Source: Bacilli bacterium (GTDB taxonomy: Bacteria > Bacillota_I > Bacilli_A > RFN20 > CAG-826). From it: DNA of 44,939 nucleotides. The stretch spans positions 1 through 44,939 of the forward strand of contig JAFVUY010000130.1 in assembly GCA_017502465.1 (NCBI GenBank). Direction: 5' to 3'. The position numbers were made by a program, and so were the translations under genes. Shown here one piece after another: positions 17,196 to 26,996 of this stretch (the first letter of the stretch is position 1; the number at the start of each line of letters is the position of its first letter). The notes beneath the pieces were generated by a model. The model ran no database searches. It saw only the letters and a program-made list of their open reading frames with translations, and had not been told where the DNA came from.

Positions 17196-18971
17196 TTAGA
17201 AAATAACTTTCGAATCTAAAACATCAAAGATATGAATCTTATTTGTGTCTAAGACAACTTTAACGTCGCTTCCTTCGTTGACTGAAGCAGTTGTTCCTGT
17301 TTTAAAGATAAAATCTTTACCTAAAATGTCGACGTGAACGAAGTATTCATTACCAAGTAATTCAGTAATTTTAACTAAAGAAGAGAGTTCATTAGATGGA
17401 TTTGCTTCTTTTGGAATATTACCATCAACAACAAAGACATCTTCTGGTCTAACACCGAATTTAATCTTATAAATACCTGTTTCAAGCATTTCAAGATATT
17501 GTGCTTTAAGGGCCAGTTTAGCCTCTTTTTCTTTTTCAAAAAGTTGTAAGCACATTTCTTTTTCTTCGTCATCTAAAGTTAAATTATCAAGTGGGTCACC
17601 TGTGACACCTTTAGCAGGTTTATATTTCTTATTTTTAAGTTGTAAAACAATTGTTTCACGTTTCACTAATAATTCTTTTTCATATTCTTTTTCTAAACCA
17701 GTTTCAACAAAGTTATCAATTTCTAAAACTTTTTGTTTGATTGAATCTTCAAATAATTTGAAATGTTCTTTGCTTAATTTTAAGCTTCCAGCTTCTTTAA
17801 AATCGATAACACCTTTATTAAGTGTGGTTTCAACAATATTCATTGCAGGAGAGCCAATAAATGTCGCGACAAAGACATTTGCAGGATGATCATATATTTC
17901 TTTTGGAGAACCGATTTGTTGAACAACACCTTTATCCATAACAACAATGCGATCCGCCATTGTCATAGCTTCTGTTTGGTCGTGAGTGACATAAATTGAT
18001 GTTGCCCCAATAGTTTTATGTAAACGTTTAATTTCACTTCTCATAGAAACACGAAGTTTTGCATCTAAGTTAGAAAGAGGTTCATCCATCAAGAAGAGTT
18101 TTGCTTGTTTAACAATTGCTCTACCTAAAGCAACACGTTGTCTTTGACCACCGGAAAGAGCTTTTGGTTTTCTGCCTAAATATTCTTCAAGTTGTAAAAT
18201 TGAGGCTGCTTCTAAAACAAATTTATCAATTTCTTCTTTTGTATATTTTCTATGTTCACATAATTGAACAGGGGTTGTTTGAGCTTCTTCTAATTGTTTT
18301 TTTAATTGAGCTTTTTGATTGAGTAACACACCTATTACTTCTTTTTCAATTGTTCCGCCTTTATAGCCATAAGATAAAACGTTATTAATTTGTTTTTCTA
18401 AATCAGCGATTTGTTTATTAATAGAAGCAACTTTCTTCTCATCAATACCCATAACAGGATTATGATTTTCATCAAATAAAGGAATATCATAAGGTCTAAG
18501 TTTAAGAGCGAACGCCATATTGTCATAGACTGACATATGTGGGTATAAAGCATAGCTTTGGAAGACCATCGCGATATTTCTATCTTTTGGAGGTAGAGAG
18601 TTTGCATATTTTTCATCAATAAATAAATTACCGGCTGTAATTTCTTCTAAACCTGCGATCATTCTTAAAGTTGTGGATTTACCACATCCTGACGGACCAA
18701 CAAAGACAATAAATTCATTCTTTTTGATATCCAAATCAAAATCATAAACCGCTTGAACAAGGTTATCATAAATCTTGTTAACCTTTTGAATAGAGACATA
18801 CGCTCCTTTATGTGGTTTCTTTTCTTTTGCTCTATTAGCAAGTTCGATAGCAGCGACACGATTATAGTTAATTACATTTTTAACATATTCTTCATGCGCT
18901 TTAATTTTTGCTTCAATTTTTTCTCTTTTTTTGCGTTGAGCCTTTGTTTCTAAGATTTCTTCGTTTGACAT
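17196..18971 (-). CDS. msmK: Sugar ABC transporter ATPase (MsmK/UgpC type) with large insertions
   Basis: The 591-residue protein is far longer than the usual 360-380 of MsmK-type ATPases. It has a charged N-terminal extension (1-55), Walker [10 protein letters not shown] (92-100), the Q-loop VFQSY (Q138), signature LSGGQ (272-276), Walker B LFLMDE (292-297), D-loop NLDAKL and H330. Two extra segments stand out: residues 160-245, coiled-coil-like, between the Q-loop and the signature, and 403-495, highly charged, within the regulatory TOBE region. The core continues normally at GVRPEDVFV. Large MsmK variants are known to me from mycoplasmas, which supports a Mollicutes-related host. It energises the 25094/25989 permeases in the same operon. 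SD GGAGG precedes ATG by 8 bases. Confidence 0.93.
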   Translation of the reverse strand: MSNEEILETKAQRKKREKIEAKIKAHEEYVKNVINYNRVAAIELANRAKEKKPHKGAYVSIQKVNKIYDNLVQAVYDFDLDIKKNEFIVFVGPSGCGKSTTLRMIAGLEEITAGNLFIDEKYANSLPPKDRNIAMVFQSYALYPHMSVYDNMAFALKLRPYDIPLFDENHNPVMGIDEKKVASINKQIADLEKQINNVLSYGYKGGTIEKEVIGVLLNQKAQLKKQLEEAQTTPVQLCEHRKYTKEEIDKFVLEAASILQLEEYLGRKPKALSGGQRQRVALGRAIVKQAKLFLMDEPLSNLDAKLRVSMRSEIKRLHKTIGATSIYVTHDQTEAMTMADRIVVMDKGVVQQIGSPKEIYDHPANVFVATFIGSPAMNIVETTLNKGVIDFKEAGSLKLSKEHFKLFEDSIKQKVLEIDNFVETGLEKEYEKELLVKRETIVLQLKNKKYKPAKGVTGDPLDNLTLDDEEKEMCLQLFEKEKEAKLALKAQYLEMLETGIYKIKFGVRPEDVFVVDGNIPKEANPSNELSSLVKITELLGNEYFVHVDILGKDFIFKTGTTASVNEGSDVKVVLDTNKIHIFDVLDSKVIF

Positions 18972-18983
18972 AAATTAAGCCTC

Positions 18984-20270
18984 CTATAATTCATTTTTTA
19001 AATCGCTAAATGTGACTGTAGATATATTTTTCATCGCTCTATCAGAGGCGATTGCCACTAAGTGGCCATTAATTGAATCTTCGACATCTGTGAGAGATAA
19101 ACTTCTTTCACCAGTTGCAAGATAATGGACGAAATCTCCTACAAGTAGGAGGTCTCCTCCTCCATGTCCATCATGGACATTTAAATCGTATTCGATTAAT
19201 TCTCTAGAGAATTTATCTTTTTGATATTTTCTAACAAATATCTTTCCTTCTTCCATAACTCCATATATCTCACCAGAGGTTGTAATAATATGAAGTGTCC
19301 TACATGGATATGAAGTGCCACCTATCATGTTAAGAGTGACTGTTACTCCATTTTCAAATACTACAGATGTCACTTGATGATCCACTAAATCTTGAGGTCC
19401 ATCAAAGACACATCTACCTAAAGAATTTGATTTTAATAAAACTTGTTCTTTATCTTCTTTAGTTAGTTCATCCCATTGCTTACCTTCAAATGCATTTTGG
19501 AAAATAATTGGGTCCATATGAGTATTAATTAAATTAAAATAACAAGAATATTGGCATTCTTCTTTATATTTACAAGTAAGGCATCTATCTGAAGCACCTT
19601 GTGGTTTGTTTTTAGGAATGAAGACACTTCTTTCTCCAAAGGAAGAAATGTATTTGGGTGCAGCCTCACTATTAAGCCAACACATTAAATCTGTGTCGTG
19701 GCAGCATTTCGCCATTATCATTGGGGAACCGCATTCAGATTCGCTTCTCCATTTGCCTCTAACGTAAGAAGCTAAGAAGTGAGGAATATAGACATGTTCC
19801 GCCATTTCAATAGAGACTAATTTTCCGATTTCTCCTGAAAGAAGAATCTCTTTTGCCTTCCTATAAAAAGGTGCATATCTTAAAACATGACAAACCGCGA
19901 ATTTGCGGTTATATTTACGAGATTCGTGCAAAAGTTCGTTTAATTCTTTGGGATTTGTAGAAATTGGTTTTTCTAAAAGGACATCATAACCCATCTTAAA
20001 TAATGGAAGAGTGGTCTCATAATGGTATTGATCCATCGTACAATTAAAGACGACATCTCCGATTTTAGGCGCTCGTTTAAGCCAGTCTTCAAAGGAAGTA
20101 AAGCAAGCATCGTCTTTAAGATTAAACATTTTCTGCGCGTGTCTTAAAGCGGTCATGTTCGTATCCATGATTTGAACGATTTCTAATTCGTCAGGATGTT
20201 CTAAGGCATAACCCCCATAACATTTCCCGCGATTACCTAAACCAAAAATAACAGCCTTAATCTTTTTCAT
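18984..20270 (-). CDS. Gfo/Idh/MocA-family NAD(P)-dependent oxidoreductase
   Basis: With start MKKIKAV, preceded by GAGGG, the protein is 428 residues. The Rossmann motif GLGNRG is at 10-15, the catalytic EKP at 100-102, and CCHD-x-D (189-194) contains the family's active-site His191. A cysteine cluster C230-x2-C233-x5-C239-x3-C243 follows, seen in some family members and possibly metal-binding. The enzyme should oxidise or reduce a sugar, inositol or glycoside, or perform oxidation-coupled glycoside cleavage as some members do. It begins one base after the GH31 stop and is followed by the ATPase gene 12 bases on. A longer start 10 codons upstream lies inside the GH31 gene and is not preferred. 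Confidence 0.9.
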   Translation of the reverse strand: MKKIKAVIFGLGNRGKCYGGYALEHPDELEIVQIMDTNMTALRHAQKMFNLKDDACFTSFEDWLKRAPKIGDVVFNCTMDQYHYETTLPLFKMGYDVLLEKPISTNPKELNELLHESRKYNRKFAVCHVLRYAPFYRKAKEILLSGEIGKLVSIEMAEHVYIPHFLASYVRGKWRSESECGSPMIMAKCCHDTDLMCWLNSEAAPKYISSFGERSVFIPKNKPQGASDRCLTCKYKEECQYSCYFNLINTHMDPIIFQNAFEGKQWDELTKEDKEQVLLKSNSLGRCVFDGPQDLVDHQVTSVVFENGVTVTLNMIGGTSYPCRTLHIITTSGEIYGVMEEGKIFVRKYQKDKFSRELIEYDLNVHDGHGGGDLLLVGDFVHYLATGERSLSLTDVEDSINGHLVAIASDRAMKNISTVTFSDLKNEL

Positions 20271-20271
20271 A

Positions 20272-22470
20272 TTAGCCCTCAAAAGAAATGATGACATCAT
20301 CTACACCGTTAAAGTCTTTAATATAAGTTTTTCCATTATGGATAACTTTAATTTTCTTATAGGTGGATTTGTATTTATTTCTTTTCACTTTTAAAGCAAA
20401 TTGTTGTTTATTAAATGAAACATTATAAAGATTATAGATACCTTTTTCATAATCTAAAGTTTCTCCATCATCTTCATATAGTTCATATTTTCCATTTTTA
20501 CCATATAGATTAAAGATAATCGTATCAATTTCTTTTTTATTGATATAAGTTAATCCTTCATACATAGGAATAATGGAATTTTCTTTAATATAAATACCAG
20601 TGTTATCTAAAGGCATATCGATCATATAATATTTTTCGCCTTTATATTTTTTGTTAGTGAAATAATCAATCCAAGTTCCTTTAGGGAAATAGACAATTCT
20701 TTTATATGTGTCTTGAGCAAGGATAGGCGCCATAAGGATAGAGTCGCCAACCATGTATTGATCATTGATATCGATACAATTAATGTCTTCTGGATAGTTA
20801 TAGAACATCGTTCTAAGCATAGGTTCACCATATTTATTCATATCTTTTGCAAGGTTATATAAATATGGGATTAATGCATATCTAATATTTAAATAATTTC
20901 TATAAATATTCATCAATTCATCATCATATGCATATGGCTCTTGAGCTTTCGTGTCCAATGTTGAATGGTTACGGAAGAATGGGATTAAAATATTACCTTC
21001 AACCCATCTAATAAGGAGTTGTTTATTACAATCTCCTCCAAAACCTCCAATATCCACTCCATTAAACATGAAGTTAGACATACCTAAAGTAGCAATTTGA
21101 GGTATGGAATATCTTAAATGATGCCACAAAGAATAATTATCTCCGTTCCAAGTAAAACAATATTTAGAGGTAGTTGCAAACCCACTTCTTGTGAACAAAT
21201 ATGGTCTTAAATTCTTTTCTCTAAAGACATCTTTAAGAGGTCTAACCATATGTTCCGCATAAACGTTATGGCATTCTAAATGCGACAATTTACGTCCAGG
21301 AATATCAAAGATTAAATCTTCTGGAAGTTCTCCTTTAAATGAAACAGGTTCGTTCATATCATTCCAGATTCCACTTAAAGAGTTTTCATCAACAAATCTT
21401 GCGCATTCTTCTTTCCAATATTTTTTCATTTTTGGATGGAAATAATTTGGGAAGATAGAATCTCCTGGCCAAACAACCCCAACAAATGTTGAACCATCAG
21501 GGTTTTTCGCCGCTAAATCATTTTTAATGCAATAATCATACACTCTATAATTTTCATCAACTTTAATACCCGCATCATTAATACAGATTGCTCCAACATG
21601 ACCTTCAAGCATCTTTTCACAAAGACCTTTTAAATCAGGGAAGCGTGTTTTATCCACTGTAAAATCACGATAACCATCCATAAAGTGAATATCTAAATGA
21701 ATATAATCTAATGGGATATTGTTTTTCTTATAACCGTTATAAACTGCGAGAACTTTTTCTTCATTTTCATAAGACCAACGAGATTGGTTATTACCAAGCA
21801 TCTTCATACAAATCATGTATGGAGTGCCTAACAATAATGAATATGACGAAATAATTTCTTTAGGTGTATCTCCTAAGAAAAGATAAACATCGTTATATGC
21901 GTATTTTGATTTAACCTTAACTTCATCTAAATCGTATTTCGCTAAATCGTAATAATATCTAAAAGTTGATGGGAAGAATAAACCGAAATAATGATTATTT
22001 GAATAGATTAATAAAGAGTTAATTGCCTTATATAAGGTTTCATAAAGTTCATCGTGATGCCAGGAATGGTCTGTCGCCCATGACTCATAGACATAACCTC
22101 TTTTGTTTAAAGAGGAGACTTTGTCGCCTAATCCAAAAATACGTGAATCATCGCTAATCTTAAAAGATGTAACATAATTAACTTCATCATGGCTAAATTT
22201 AAATGTTGCAATGTTAATTCCATCTTTTAAAACTGATACATTAAGAGATTCATCAATAACGATGATTTTGTTTTGATAATTAATTGTGATTTGATTATCA
22301 TTGTTAAAAATTTGATATTCGTTTTTATCAGCTTTTTCATATATTTCATATAAGTCTTGTTTGACTTTCTTTTCATATATTCTTAAACAGCTATTTTTTA
22401 AAAACTGAATATTAATTTGTTTATCATTGTGTTTAATGGCGATAACGTTTTTTTCTAAGATATATTCCAT
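20272..22470 (-). CDS. GH31 alpha-glucosidase or alpha-xylosidase
   Basis: The 732-residue protein has an N-terminal beta-sandwich (1-210), the barrel strand PLDYIHLDIHFMDGYRDF (253-270), the catalytic nucleophile in GIWND371MNEP, and the acid/base in NGD444NYSLW, followed by the family's C-terminal beta domains. It is full length and intact. There is no signal peptide, so it acts in the cytoplasm on imported alpha-linked sugars; the exact linkage (glucose, xylose or galactose) cannot be told from motifs alone. The binding site GGAGGAG is the best in the operon, six bases before the ATG (fewer from its end) and directly after the DUF4127 stop TAG. Confidence 0.93.
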   Translation of the reverse strand: MEYILEKNVIAIKHNDKQINIQFLKNSCLRIYEKKVKQDLYEIYEKADKNEYQIFNNDNQITINYQNKIIVIDESLNVSVLKDGINIATFKFSHDEVNYVTSFKISDDSRIFGLGDKVSSLNKRGYVYESWATDHSWHHDELYETLYKAINSLLIYSNNHYFGLFFPSTFRYYYDLAKYDLDEVKVKSKYAYNDVYLFLGDTPKEIISSYSLLLGTPYMICMKMLGNNQSRWSYENEEKVLAVYNGYKKNNIPLDYIHLDIHFMDGYRDFTVDKTRFPDLKGLCEKMLEGHVGAICINDAGIKVDENYRVYDYCIKNDLAAKNPDGSTFVGVVWPGDSIFPNYFHPKMKKYWKEECARFVDENSLSGIWNDMNEPVSFKGELPEDLIFDIPGRKLSHLECHNVYAEHMVRPLKDVFREKNLRPYLFTRSGFATTSKYCFTWNGDNYSLWHHLRYSIPQIATLGMSNFMFNGVDIGGFGGDCNKQLLIRWVEGNILIPFFRNHSTLDTKAQEPYAYDDELMNIYRNYLNIRYALIPYLYNLAKDMNKYGEPMLRTMFYNYPEDINCIDINDQYMVGDSILMAPILAQDTYKRIVYFPKGTWIDYFTNKKYKGEKYYMIDMPLDNTGIYIKENSIIPMYEGLTYINKKEIDTIIFNLYGKNGKYELYEDDGETLDYEKGIYNLYNVSFNKQQFALKVKRNKYKSTYKKIKVIHNGKTYIKDFNGVDDVIISFEG

Positions 22471-22478
22471 AGCTCCTC

Positions 22479-23978
22479 CTATTCGATAATTAGGTCTATT
22501 TCAAATGTTCTATTCCAGACAAAGTCGATTGATATTTTTAAGAATGGATGAAGAATATTTAACTGATATTTATAAATTAATCTTTCAAGTCTTTCTTTCG
22601 CGAATTGTTCAAGAGGAGACTTGAGGTTTTTAAGATCATTTATTTTAATATTCCATTTAGGGTTATTATTAATTTTATTAATAACCTCATCTCTAACACT
22701 TCCCATATAGAAGAAATCTTCTACATATCGATGTAGTAAGAAATAGTTCTTTTTATAATCATCTTTGGAAAAATAATAAGCCGCTAATCCACATATTGTT
22801 GTGTCTAATGTGTTAGAAGATGTATTCCATCCCGCGTATGAATGAATGGATTTAAATAATTCATTTTCAAATAATTTAAGGAATAATTTTTCATCCCCTG
22901 AATTACATAAAACATTGTCTGCGATTCCAACAATTTTATTATCATTAATCGCTTTGATTAATTTATTTATGAATTCGCTTAAATCGCGGCCTTCATTAAT
23001 CTTTAAAACCTCTTCTTTGCTACTACCTGTGAAGTAATCCCAGTTATTAACAAATAAGACGATATCTGAATTTTCATAATCATCAGTAAGTGTCAAACCA
23101 CACGCTTTTATATGAGATGCGATTGTGATTTCTACCCCGCGGTCTTCAAAGCAAGGAATCGCGCCTCTTCCAAGTTCGCTTGTGTAAATAACATATGTTT
23201 TTAAAGAAGTTTTGTGATAATCATTTAAGACTCTTGCAAGAAGAGTTAATCCAGCCTCATCCGCGCCGGGATGCATGATTAATTCTTTTTCTAAATTAAT
23301 TTGTTTGATGTAGGCAAGGATGTCTTTTCTATCTCTAGAGGTAAAACCAAATGGAAAGCAGTCATCTTGAGGAATAATTAAATAATCGATAACACCATCT
23401 TTGTATAAATTAAGAGTGTTATAAATCGCTTGTTTATTAATTTCTCTACGATTCATTAAATCAGATAGATATTGAGGATTAATAGTTTCTTTTAATTTAT
23501 TAAATTCAACAATTTCTTCTTCTTTAATTAATCCTCTTTCTTCTAAATCTAAATAGACTCCGTATTGCCATAGTTCTCTTCCACATATATCAAAATAATC
23601 TGGTTCTTCATCGCTTAAAGAATATGAGGGTGTTCTCATAATGAGTTCATTCGCGAATATTTTTATATTAGGGTTAATTTCTTTGATTTCTTTAAGAATA
23701 TTGCTTCTTTGAATTAAAGTTTCTAAAGAGTCATGATGTAATCTTGAAGGAACTATTCCTCCATATAGAAGTGTATCCATAGAAACAATAAAATAATCTG
23801 CATCAATAGCTTCTTGTTTAATCCAATCATGAAGTGGTTTTAAATCACAGACTTTCTTTTTAAGAGAAAGAAGAGATTTATCAGGAAAGGCAAAAGAAAC
23901 ACCTTCTTCAATAGGCATTAAAGATGGATATTTTAAATTGCATGGTCTTTCATCTAATGGGAGAAATAATATTTTCAT
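22479..23978 (-). CDS. DUF4127 family protein
   Basis: From the ATG at 23978 the protein is 499 residues. It opens MKILFLPLDERPCN, the typical DUF4127 start, with D9-E10-R11-P12, and continues with SMDTLLYGGIVPSR (66-79) and a PGADEAG motif in the middle. The family is cytoplasmic and widespread in Bacillota and Thermotogota sugar clusters, with no proven function that I know of. The conserved acidic and arginine residues suggest an enzyme on a sugar or sugar acid. It follows the SGNH esterase by 4 bases. A longer start 13 codons upstream would overlap that gene and begin with a lysine-rich stretch that is really the neighbour's 3' end read in another frame. Confidence 0.85.
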   Translation of the reverse strand: MKILFLPLDERPCNLKYPSLMPIEEGVSFAFPDKSLLSLKKKVCDLKPLHDWIKQEAIDADYFIVSMDTLLYGGIVPSRLHHDSLETLIQRSNILKEIKEINPNIKIFANELIMRTPSYSLSDEEPDYFDICGRELWQYGVYLDLEERGLIKEEEIVEFNKLKETINPQYLSDLMNRREINKQAIYNTLNLYKDGVIDYLIIPQDDCFPFGFTSRDRKDILAYIKQINLEKELIMHPGADEAGLTLLARVLNDYHKTSLKTYVIYTSELGRGAIPCFEDRGVEITIASHIKACGLTLTDDYENSDIVLFVNNWDYFTGSSKEEVLKINEGRDLSEFINKLIKAINDNKIVGIADNVLCNSGDEKLFLKLFENELFKSIHSYAGWNTSSNTLDTTICGLAAYYFSKDDYKKNYFLLHRYVEDFFYMGSVRDEVINKINNNPKWNIKINDLKNLKSPLEQFAKERLERLIYKYQLNILHPFLKISIDFVWNRTFEIDLIIE

Positions 23979-23982
23979 AATC

Positions 23983-25092
23983 TTAAATTTTCTTTTTAAT
24001 TTCTTTAAATGTTTCAATATAGTAATTTGCGATTTTATTCATTCCAACATCGGTTGGATGAAGTCCTTCAATCGTAAATTCTAAATCTGAGAATAAATGA
24101 TATTTATCATAGAAACAAATTTTATATCCAAGTTTGGAATATTTTTCGCATATTTCTTTCATAAAATCTCTATTATATTCACGCATTTTTGGATATCTAA
24201 CTGACATCTCATCATAATTACAACGTTCTCTTGTGAAGACCACTAATGGGAGATTTGGTTGTTTGTCTAAGATTGTTTTAATGAAAGTTTCAAATCTTTC
24301 TACTAAAATCTCACTCATTCCCGCGTTAGCCTCCGCATCAATAGAGACAAATTCTAAATCACTAGTAGAGGCAATAATTTCCGCGACTTCTTTTTCAAGT
24401 CTCGCACTTCCTGAAAAACCAAAATTATAAATTTCTTGATCAAAATAACGAGAAACTTGATTTGTAATATTCATTCCAGGTCTTGAGGATGATGCACCTT
24501 GAAGAATAGATGTTCCATAACATAATATTTTCTTTTTGTTTGGTCTATTAACTGGAATAATAATACTTCCTTTTTCTAAACCAATTTCTAAAGAATAGAC
24601 TCCATTATAAAGTGGAAAATCAATGATAATTTCTCTTTCTTTTTTATAGTAAAAATAAGAGGCATAGCCGATCCATTTTCTTGCATCGATAAAAAGAGGG
24701 AAAGTCGCATTATGATATCTAAATTGTTCTTGTTCGTTTTCTCTATAATAAGTATCAAAACCAGAACAACCCATAAAAGTCATATTTTTCATATTGAAAT
24801 CTTCGACGTTATAAACTCTTATTTTAATGATTCTAGAGTCTGTTTTAAAACGAAGCTGAATTCCAGAAGAATGTTTCGCTAAAAAGTGAACGTCTTTACT
24901 TACGTTAAAAACAGTGTCCAATTCTTTTTCGCTTAAACGGAAAAATGTTTTTTCTTCTAGATGCCTTTTGTTAAAGATTGTGAATTTTTCTTCATCAAAA
25001 GGAGAATAAAATTCATATTCTAATTTTTCAGGATCAAAAGATTCTTCTTCGATTGGCTTAAAGATATCATTATAAATTTTTGAATCAATCAT
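23983..25092 (-). CDS. Cytoplasmic SGNH hydrolase with GxDLY-type N-terminal domain
   Basis: The 369-residue protein starts at ATG 25092 with AGGAAG 11 bases upstream; a GTG four codons earlier overlaps the permease and is less likely. Residues 60-180 form a beta domain with GFDTYYRE, matching the GxDLY domain (Pfam PF14607). Residues 185-369 match GDSL lipase family 3 (PF14606): CYGTS195ILQGA with the nucleophile, DAEAN for the Asn block, and EGLHPTDVGMN near the C-terminus. The usual Asp of the D-x-x-H dyad reads Glu here (E-G-L-H). It probably removes acetyl or other acyl groups from imported oligosaccharides. No signal peptide. It follows the permease genes directly. Confidence 0.85.
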   Translation of the reverse strand: MIDSKIYNDIFKPIEEESFDPEKLEYEFYSPFDEEKFTIFNKRHLEEKTFFRLSEKELDTVFNVSKDVHFLAKHSSGIQLRFKTDSRIIKIRVYNVEDFNMKNMTFMGCSGFDTYYRENEQEQFRYHNATFPLFIDARKWIGYASYFYYKKEREIIIDFPLYNGVYSLEIGLEKGSIIIPVNRPNKKKILCYGTSILQGASSSRPGMNITNQVSRYFDQEIYNFGFSGSARLEKEVAEIIASTSDLEFVSIDAEANAGMSEILVERFETFIKTILDKQPNLPLVVFTRERCNYDEMSVRYPKMREYNRDFMKEICEKYSKLGYKICFYDKYHLFSDLEFTIEGLHPTDVGMNKIANYYIETFKEIKKKI

Positions 25093-25093
25093 G

Positions 25094-25987
25094 TTATTTT
25101 TCACTTCCTAATGTGATACCTGATTTGATGTATTTAATAACAAACGGATAAATAATTAAAATTGGGATAACTGAAATAATAATCGCTGCGGAAGAAATAT
25201 TAATTAAGTTATTCGTATTGATAACACTTCCAGGTGTGGATGTGTCTGTTTGAAGTAAGTTATAAATGTAATAAGCAAGTGGCCATTGGGAATCGTTTGT
25301 TTGACCAATAAACATAAGTGCGCTGCTATAAGAATTCCATGTTCCAACAATTGTAAAGAAACAACATGAAGCAAATACTGGAAGAGCCATAGGAACAACT
25401 ATTCTAAAGAATAATTGGATATTGCTAACCCCATCCACCTGCGCGGCTTCAATAGTTTCTCTAGGTAATCCTTCAAAGAAGGATTTATATAGGAGCATAT
25501 TAAAAATGTTATTAATAGAAAGGATAATAACACCCCATAAGGCCGCTCCATCTTTTAAACCTAATGTATTTAACATGAAATAGGTAGGAATAATACCCGC
25601 TCCAAAAAGCATTGTAATAACAAAGAATGTTAAAACGCCTTTTTTAAATGGAAGGTCATCCTTGCTAAGAGGATAAGCCGCCATTGCCATAAGGATATTA
25701 CTTGTTAAGGTAACAACCAAAGTCATTAATAACGAATTACCTAAAGAACTCCAGAAAACAGGGTCTTTAGTTAAAACATATTGGAAATATTGCATTGTTG
25801 GCTGTTGAGGCAAGAATGTAACCATCGCGTTTGCGTTTTCATTAGAAAAGGCAAAAGCAACTAAGTTAAGTAATGGAATAACAATTAAAAGGGTGAGGAA
25901 AATAAGGAATCCATAGACAAAACCTAAGAATACTTTTTCTCCTGTGGGCTTTTTAATGATTTTTCTTAAGTGAACTTTTTTAATCAT
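25094..25987 (-). CDS. Sugar ABC transporter permease, MalG/LplC type
   Basis: The 297-residue inner-membrane protein has six hydrophobic segments and the cytoplasmic EAA loop (TIEAAQVDGVSNIQ, E180 to G186) followed by RIVVPMALP, which docks with the ATPase. The family (CUT1, binding-protein-dependent, YtcP/LplC-like) imports oligosaccharides or sugar polymers' fragments. Its start ATG lies one base after the stop of the partner permease. Together with the 25989 permease, the 26997 binding lipoprotein and the 17196 ATPase it makes a complete importer. Confidence 0.95.
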   Translation of the reverse strand: MIKKVHLRKIIKKPTGEKVFLGFVYGFLIFLTLLIVIPLLNLVAFAFSNENANAMVTFLPQQPTMQYFQYVLTKDPVFWSSLGNSLLMTLVVTLTSNILMAMAAYPLSKDDLPFKKGVLTFFVITMLFGAGIIPTYFMLNTLGLKDGAALWGVIILSINNIFNMLLYKSFFEGLPRETIEAAQVDGVSNIQLFFRIVVPMALPVFASCCFFTIVGTWNSYSSALMFIGQTNDSQWPLAYYIYNLLQTDTSTPGSVINTNNLINISSAAIIISVIPILIIYPFVIKYIKSGITLGSEK

Positions 25988-25988
25988 A

Positions 25989-26990
25989 TTACCAAAGCCC
26001 CCTATTTAAGAATTTACGACAAATCTTATTACCAACAAGCATGAACACTAAGCTAATTGTAGAATTGAATAATCCAAGTGCAGTTGCAAATGAATAGTTA
26101 GCAGCCTCACGTAATGAAACAAAATATAGATAATAATCTAGTGTTGTTTCGTGGGTAATGAATTCTGGGTTCCATTCTGCAATTAAGTTAATTTGTTCAA
26201 AACCACAGCTTAAGATATAAGTAATGTTCATAATGAACATAAGAGCGATAATTGGGAAAATTGAAGGAAGAGTAAGGTGTCTAATTTGTTGAAGTTTAGT
26301 AGCTCCTTCAAGTTCCGCGGCCTCATAATATGATTTATCAATAGACATGATCGCGGTGTAAAACATAATAGAGTTCCAACCAACACCTTTCCAGGCGTCA
26401 AAGAAGACTGCAAAGAATCTAAATAAGTTAACTCCTGGACCTAATAGGTTATAGTCAAAGAAATTAATTTTTGTTCTAAAGATGTTATTTAAAACACCGT
26501 CTTGGAGTCTAAAGAAGTTTTGCCAAATACCAATAACTGTTGGCCAAGATAAGAAGTTTGGCAAACATAAAATAATTAAAAATAATTTTGCTAAGAAAGA
26601 GGATTTAACTTCGCTTAAACAAATCGCTAAGATGATTGGTAGAGGGAACACAAAGATTAATTTAGCTAAATTAATAACAAGTGTATTTCCAAGCGCTCTA
26701 AAGAATTGGTCAGAATTTGTTGTAAAAATAGCGGCGAATTGGTCTAAAGTCCACCCACCCATAAAGATGGCTTGAATTCCATAACGTCCAAAAGCGACAT
26801 TTTCTTTAAAGGCTGCTAAAAGGAAGAATAGAGGAATATAGCCAAATAACAAAGCCAAGAAGGCAGCAGGAAGAACAAACCAATAAATTGATCCGTACTT
26901 TTTAAGCTTTTGGCCTACACGATGCCAATAACCTTGTTTATTGATTCTGACTTTATTCAGTCTTAAATTGTTTTTGCTTAAAGTTAACAT
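25989..26990 (-). CDS. Sugar ABC transporter permease, LplB/YteP type
   Basis: The 333-residue protein has a polar N-terminus (1-32), six membrane segments and the EAA loop YYEAAELEGATKLQQ (E223 to G229) ending in LTLPSIFP. It resembles the LplB/YteP/YtcP subgroup whose systems often lack their own ATPase; here a MsmK-type ATPase is encoded later in the same operon. It starts 6 bases after the stop of the binding protein gene with no clear ribosome binding site, so it is probably translationally coupled. Confidence 0.94.
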   Translation of the reverse strand: MLTLSKNNLRLNKVRINKQGYWHRVGQKLKKYGSIYWFVLPAAFLALLFGYIPLFFLLAAFKENVAFGRYGIQAIFMGGWTLDQFAAIFTTNSDQFFRALGNTLVINLAKLIFVFPLPIILAICLSEVKSSFLAKLFLIILCLPNFLSWPTVIGIWQNFFRLQDGVLNNIFRTKINFFDYNLLGPGVNLFRFFAVFFDAWKGVGWNSIMFYTAIMSIDKSYYEAAELEGATKLQQIRHLTLPSIFPIIALMFIMNITYILSCGFEQINLIAEWNPEFITHETTLDYYLYFVSLREAANYSFATALGLFNSTISLVFMLVGNKICRKFLNRGLW

Positions 26991-26996
26991 AGTTAA

